In this document: one piece after another, positions 59,753 to 64,000 of the stretch
Layout of the letters: each line of letters opens with the position of its first letter
How positions within the stretch are numbered: position 1 is the first letter of the stretch
Source of the DNA: Prochlorococcus sp. AG-363-N16
GTDB taxonomy: Bacteria > Cyanobacteriota > Cyanobacteriia > PCC-6307 > Cyanobiaceae
NCBI GenBank assembly: GCA_003280135.1
Contig: QCFW01000001.1
Coordinates: forward strand, 1-64,000
DNA length: 64,000 bases
Direction: 5' to 3'
Position numbers and translations under genes: made by a program
The notes under the pieces: generated by a model
What the model saw: the letters and a program-made list of their open reading frames with translations, nothing else
Told to the model about the DNA's origin: nothing
Database searches by the model: none

Positions 59753-59998
59753 TTGCAAGACATTAATCATCTACTTATAGACTTGATAAAACAAGATCCT
59801 ATAGGTCAAACGAAAAGTTTCATATGGCTTGCTACTCCAATAGGTATAGCAGCTTTATGCAAAACAAATGACTTAAGTATTAAGCCTCCATTTGAAGAAG
59901 CTGTTAAGGAAGGTGTGGAGGTTTCTGTTGATCTAAGTCGAGAACAAAAAGAATTTCATCAAACTGAACAGGGTTTAGTCTTGCTTTTTTATTCATGA
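59753..59998 (+). CDS. Hypothetical protein
   Basis: Intact 81-aa ORF. Confidence 0.5.
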   Translation: MQDINHLLIDLIKQDPIGQTKSFIWLATPIGIAALCKTNDLSIKPPFEEAVKEGVEVSVDLSREQKEFHQTEQGLVLLFYS

Positions 59999-60077
59999 AA
60001 ACTCTGGCATATGATGCTTTGTGATTCCTTTTGGGATTAGTTGCAAAAATGGTGAGTGAAGATTTCTTAAAAGTTTT

Positions 60078-60497
60078 TTATTTGTTGTTGCTTATATCGT
60101 TTGCTTTGAAGAGATTTAGAGGAAAAGGGCCAAAAGTATCTGCATCCTTTCTTTCATCGTTATATTGACAGCCCAAAAGTACTCCTTCTCCTAAACCATA
60201 TTCAATCCGAATATGAACAGACCCTGTTTTTTGATTAGCTTTTAGAAAAACAGGACCATCTGCTTGTGTTTCTTTGTCTATTTTCATTGCCGACCAATTA
60301 AAGAATTTTTCTAATTCTCTTAAAACATCAATTGCTTGACTCGAGGATGACGCCATTATTCCAACAGTAAACCAATCAGCATCAGTAATATAAGAATCAA
60401 GCTGGTTCAACAGTTTTTGCTTTTGCTCTTTATTAAGTACTGGAGCTGATCTAATTTTGGTTAGATCAGCTAGAGAACTGATTGTCGAATCATTCAT
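60078..60497 (-). CDS. DUF1824 family protein
   Basis: VGIMASSSSQAIDVLRELEKFFNW...GPVFLKANQKTGSVHIRIEYGLGEGVLLGCQYND. Confidence 0.78.
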   Translation of the reverse strand: MNDSTISSLADLTKIRSAPVLNKEQKQKLLNQLDSYITDADWFTVGIMASSSSQAIDVLRELEKFFNWSAMKIDKETQADGPVFLKANQKTGSVHIRIEYGLGEGVLLGCQYNDERKDADTFGPFPLNLFKANDISNNK

Positions 60498-60526
60498 TTG
60501 CTTAATTAGAAGAGATAACTAAAATT

Positions 60527-60667
60527 TCAGCTAGCCTTGAGCTCTTTAACTGAGTTTTCTAGTTTTCTTTTGCAGGTAGTGCAAATAAGTAACCCTTTTT
60601 TGTTCCAATAGGTATTCAGTTGAACTTTTTTGCAAAGTTGACATTGAATTTTTTTGATTGATCCCAT
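60527..60667 (-). CDS. Small zinc-ribbon protein (46 aa, not in ORF track)
   Basis: My translation: MGSIKKIQCQLCKKVQLNTYWNKKGLLICTTCKRKLENSVKELKAS*; CxxC...CxxC. Confidence 0.65.
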   Translation of the reverse strand: MGSIKKIQCQLCKKVQLNTYWNKKGLLICTTCKRKLENSVKELKAS

Positions 60668-61012
60668 CGCAATTAGACCTCTTAACCAAAGTTATGATTT
60701 AGAGCCAGTTTTTTCTAGCTTCCTCGGCAAATTTTCGACTTATAATCTCTGCCTCAGTGAGATTAACCTTGAATGTTTTTTGGTTAATTTTCTTTTGCGG
60801 TTTTGTTTTTGTCGTTGATCCCACTTGTAGACACCGTTAATTAGATTGATACCGAGGATCATTTTTTCATATTTAATGCGCAATATGTGGCTTTAAAGAG
60901 TTAAGTAATTATTAAAAAATTCGGCATTGGTAAAAATCGCCCCTTTTGCGAAGCAACTTCATAGCCATAAGATGTTTTGTAAATTAAATCAATTTTTTAG
61001 TGCTCATCTGAT

Positions 61013-61159
61013 TCTCTTTGCTTGAAGCTCTTTCTTTATGAGTCTAACTGTTGTACATAAGCTGATCTTTGCTCTTCTACTTGAAGCTATTGCGGCTTCA
61101 TTCAAAGTCTTCGAATATTCCTCTTGCAGCTGAGCAATTAAAATAACTTTCTCAATTAT
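61013..61159 (-). pseudogene. Divergent micro-ORF, module copy B (no standard start codon)
   Basis: Frame reads IIEKVILIAQLQEEYSKTLNEAAIASSRRAKISLCTTVRLIKKELQAKRIR*, homologous to 45120-45281. Confidence 0.65.
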
Positions 61160-61189
61160 TAAAAGTCAGAAATTGATTAGCTGATGCGT

Positions 61190-61228
61190 TGACAGGCACT
61201 AAAAAAGAATATAGTATATATGTACTAT
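61190..61228 (+). promoter_or_regulatory. Promoter with LexA-box-like operator, module copy B
   Basis: GCGTTGACAGG then AGTATATATGTACT at 61213-61226. Confidence 0.55.
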
Positions 61229-61380
61229 TAAGTAAACCGAGTTGGTTCGTGTTGCGAAGATGCTTTCACGCAGATGTTCTATGCAGGTTAAGAGGGTATT
61301 TTCACTTCCCCGCATAGTCAGAAGGCGATCCGCTAATCATGCTTGGTTTTCTTACTCTCAACGATTTTCTTTGAAGACAG

Positions 61381-61608
61381 ATGATTCCAAGCGGTTGGCT
61401 GATCGATCCCAAAACTAAATATCTTTTGTTGTTTCATAGGGAGCAATTTAGTGTAAATTGTGTACCTCAAATCCTTATGGACAAATGGGATTCTACGTCT
61501 CAAGGCACTCCTGCCAGTTTTAAAAATAGCAGGAAAGTTGACCTTCAAGCAGCAATCGAAACATGGACAGAGCTAATTGGTAATGGATGGAGACATGTAA
61601 AATTTTAA
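61381..61608 (+). CDS. Hypothetical protein
   Basis: MIPSGWLIDPKTKYLLLFHREQFSVNCVPQILMDKWDSTSQGTPASFK; overlapping 52-aa Arg-rich frame at 61260-61418 also open. Confidence 0.4.
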   Translation: MIPSGWLIDPKTKYLLLFHREQFSVNCVPQILMDKWDSTSQGTPASFKNSRKVDLQAAIETWTELIGNGWRHVKF

Positions 61609-61715
61609 GACCATATTTTCACGTAATATAGGTTTTATATGTCTTAGACACGGTTTGTATGTTGTATTTTACGCCTTATATGTGTTAGAGGTAGATATTG
61701 GACTTAACTACTCAC

Positions 61716-62216
61716 ATGGGACAACTATCTATAAAAGTTTCAGCAAAGGCTGAGGCTATGATTGCCACTCTGCAGAAAGAGATTTTTAATCGCCGTCGTA
61801 AAAAAGTTACTGCACAAGGTGTAGTTGAAACTCTTGTTGAATCTGGTGCAAAATCTCAATCTGATAAGCGCTATGCAGCTTCTTGGAAAAACCTAATCAA
61901 GGATATAGAGAAAGCAGCTAAGCAATCAGAAGTACATGGCACTAAGCCAGCCAATGTTTCCGCTGAAGAATGGGCATTAATTGTTGCTTATCGTACGCGT
62001 AAGGGGGCGGCTGTAAAGAAGGCTGCACATAAAAAGCGTGTAGTAAAGAAGAAAACAACTGCAACGAAGGTGGCTCCTAAGAAAGTGACTTCTAAAAAAA
62101 TTGCTGGAAAGAAGACAACTGCCAAGAAGGTTTTAGTGAAGAAAGTAGCTCCAACTGTAGCTACTAAGCCAAGACGAGCCAGGAGAGCTAAAAGAGCTAC
62201 AGCCACTGCTAAGTAG
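61716..62216 (+). CDS. Histone-H1-like protein with Lys/Ala-rich tail, copy B
   Basis: MGQLSIKVSAKAEAMIATLQKEIFNRRRKKVTAQGVVETLVESGAKSQSDKRYAASWKNLIKDIEKAAK; ATG at 61716 aligned with copy A start. Confidence 0.8.
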   Translation: MGQLSIKVSAKAEAMIATLQKEIFNRRRKKVTAQGVVETLVESGAKSQSDKRYAASWKNLIKDIEKAAKQSEVHGTKPANVSAEEWALIVAYRTRKGAAVKKAAHKKRVVKKKTTATKVAPKKVTSKKIAGKKTTAKKVLVKKVAPTVATKPRRARRAKRATATAK

Positions 62217-62240
62217 TTTCAGCTTTTATGGAAATGTTTA

Positions 62241-62270
62241 AAGGGGGATATCGCTACCCCCTTTTTTTTA
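62241..62270 (+). terminator. Rho-independent terminator
   Basis: AAGGGGG-ATATCGCTA-CCCCCTTTTTTTT. Confidence 0.88.
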
Positions 62271-62469
62271 CCTTCAAGGCCTATGACTTTTAGAGAATAG
62301 AAGTTTACTTAATTTGTTTTCTCAAAATGATTGAAATCAAAACAGTAGCCTGGATTGGGGCTCAGTGACTACGCTATAGCTTTCTAGGTCATTACACTGA
62401 GGTGTAATTGCTCGAGCGTTAAGACGGATTTACTTATTGGTTCTATTTAGATAGACCGAGAGAAGACTC

Positions 62470-62787
62470 TTGGGAAAATTTTTGGGGTTATTAACTCAGG
62501 GTCTTAAGAAGGTTTTTCTACTTAGGGGATCTTCAGTTAATTTCACCAGGAGCATGGCTATGAGTAATCAGTTCAGTGAGCCACCAGAAAAAAAATTATC
62601 TAAAAATTTAGTTGTAGAAGATAACCGGAGTAGGCGACTAATGGAGATGTATAGGAGGTTCAAATCTTTGCAATCGCAGCGATTTTATTTGAGAAATCAG
62701 CTAGTAGCCGTTGAGAAGTATTTGGATTCTCTTGATAGTCAAATAAAATGCTATGAATCTTATGAGCAATTAAGTTTGGAAAAATAG
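62470..62787 (+). CDS. Hypothetical protein (probable start MAMSNQF or MSNQF)
   Basis: SRRLMEMYRRFKSLQSQRFYLRNQLVAVEKYLDSLDSQIKCYESY. Confidence 0.5.
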   Translation: MGKFLGLLTQGLKKVFLLRGSSVNFTRSMAMSNQFSEPPEKKLSKNLVVEDNRSRRLMEMYRRFKSLQSQRFYLRNQLVAVEKYLDSLDSQIKCYESYEQLSLEK

Positions 62788-62871
62788 TTTTTGAAGACAC
62801 CTTGTAAAAACTATTTTGTAGAGAGGCTATTAGTTCAAGTTCTAATCTTTTTTAAAGAGGATTGGTTCGCC

Positions 62872-63126
62872 TTACCCAAAACTCTTGTTAGCGCATTCAT
62901 AGCCCGATTCTCTTATGTCTTTTTTCTGATCAAAGATTAGGTTAAGAGCGCAATCACAGTATTTTTCTATAGACTTCTCTGAAACACCTTTTATTAATGC
63001 ATTCTCCTTTGCACTAAGCATGCATTCTGCAAGTTGATCTTGCTCATAAGCCCTTGTTGAAGGAGTAAATAAGATCAGAATCCAGACCAGGAGAAGTAAA
63101 GGTACTAAGTTTTTAAGGATTTTCAT
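62872..63126 (-). CDS. Small secreted hypothetical protein
   Basis: MKILKNLVPLLLLVWILILFTPSTRAYEQDQLAECMLSAKENALIKGVSEKSIEKYCDCALN. Confidence 0.65.
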   Translation of the reverse strand: MKILKNLVPLLLLVWILILFTPSTRAYEQDQLAECMLSAKENALIKGVSEKSIEKYCDCALNLIFDQKKDIRESGYECANKSFG

Positions 63127-63214
63127 TTATGCAATCACTCTTTTTGTTTCATAAATTCTATTGAAAAGCAATTAACGTTTCGTCTTTTTTCTTTCTTGTA
63201 ATTATTTTTTAAGT

Positions 63215-63430
63215 TCAATGGGCTGATTCTTTCCCTTTTTTTACCTCTATAACAAACTGATCTTCGACCAATCGCACCCATTCTCCTTGGAGGGCTTCTC
63301 TTGCTTTGGGAGGACAATCGAAGTTTTGCTTAATATTTAATGAAGTTGCTTTAACCTCAGGTGCTAAGGGGATAGATGTGACACTTTGCGGTTGATTAAG
63401 ACGGTTGTTTTTTTGTTTACAGAAAGACAT
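63215..63430 (-). CDS. Hypothetical protein
   Basis: Intact 71-aa ORF; competes with ORF 63135-63317 in another frame. Confidence 0.4.
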   Translation of the reverse strand: MSFCKQKNNRLNQPQSVTSIPLAPEVKATSLNIKQNFDCPPKAREALQGEWVRLVEDQFVIEVKKGKESAH

Positions 63431-63661
63431 AAAGCAAAGAAGGACAACATTGCACTTTTTCAGCTTCTAAGCAACAGCTTTATATCTGTTTTTGGAAGCT
63501 TAATTCTCCACGAAGGAGAGCTTGATTGCTAGGATTTAACCTGAAGAAAACCAAAGCAACTTAAGCATATATAGCAGAGAAGGGATGATATGCAAGCTAG
63601 CAAACACTATCAGTAGCGCTTTTGCCTATGACAGTTAATTAGGTGTTTTGACGGATTATGT

Positions 63662-63689
63662 TACCAAACCTAAAAAGTTAGGTTTGGTA
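63662..63689. repeat. Perfect 12-bp inverted repeat hairpin
   Basis: TACCAAACCTAA-AAAG-TTAGGTTTGGTA; no T-run on either side. Confidence 0.9.
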
Positions 63690-63705
63690 TCCTCGCAAAT
63701 CTTAG

Positions 63706-63876
63706 ATGACAAACGAAGAGATTCAAATGGCTATGGATAGCCTCTTTCATGGTGCTGCCAGAGTTCGAGCCAAAAAACATGCCAATAAGATTTCTAAGAA
63801 TCTGCACAGACAATTTTCGTCCAGAATAATTAATCAAATGTGGGACGATGAAAAACAAGACCCATACGCAGCATGA
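63706..63876 (+). CDS. Small basic hypothetical protein (56 aa, not in ORF track)
   Basis: My translation: MTNEEIQMAMDSLFHGAARVRAKKHANKISKNLHRQFSSRIINQMWDDEKQDPYAA*. Confidence 0.55.
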   Translation: MTNEEIQMAMDSLFHGAARVRAKKHANKISKNLHRQFSSRIINQMWDDEKQDPYAA

Positions 63877-64000
63877 ATGACTTTAAAAGATATATCTTGA
63901 ACTTTGTGAAACCAAGAAGCTTGCAAGTGATTTTATGAAGGAAGGGAATATTACTCACCTACAGTTGATAAACGTAGGAGAAGAAAAAGTAATAGAACAA

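Noticed and set aside
61988-62206. Minus ORF MAVALLALLARLGLVATVGATFF...
   Set aside because: Reverse complement of the Lys/Ala-rich histone-like tail; hydrophobicity is an artefact.
1-64000. CRISPR arrays
   Set aside because: No regularly spaced identical repeats with unique spacers found on reading.

Overview
AT-rich picocyanobacterial chromosome segment. Gene content and order (alpha-carboxysome cso operon, psbY, crtISO, ndhL, many tiny ORFs) point to Prochlorococcus, probably a low-light type; this is inference, no search was run. Approx. 1-35.3 kb is mostly core genome: csoS1D(3' end)-rdgB-csoS1-cbbL-cbbS-csoS2-csoSCA-csoS4A-csoS4B-csoS1E-like-acRAF, then ridA, gloB, hisG, an ABC exporter, dnaA, gor, pyrC, tRNA-Leu, ndhL, trpA, a group-2 sigma factor, hisIE, crtISO, trmFO, psbY and tRNA-Lys. 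Approx. 35.3-63 kb is accessory. It starts at an intact tRNA-Pro(UGG), followed by three copies of that tRNA's 3' half (37.80, 39.90 and 40.48 kb). The two cleaner copies begin exactly at the anticodon loop. Short paired direct repeats lie 26-29 bp past each tRNA end. I read this as a tandem array of very small (about 0.5-2.5 kb) integrase-less integrative elements. The same region holds duplicated modules: a paralogous locus pair (45.1-46.5 and 61.0-62.2 kb) combining a divergent micro-ORF, a LexA-box-like promoter and a histone-H1-like Lys/Ala-rich protein; a duplicated small Trp-rich protein block; duplicated DUF1330 genes (one frameshifted); and small secreted proteins sharing a near-identical leader DNA (one with an in-frame TAG at the signal-peptide boundary). 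No integrase, transposase or CRISPR array was seen.
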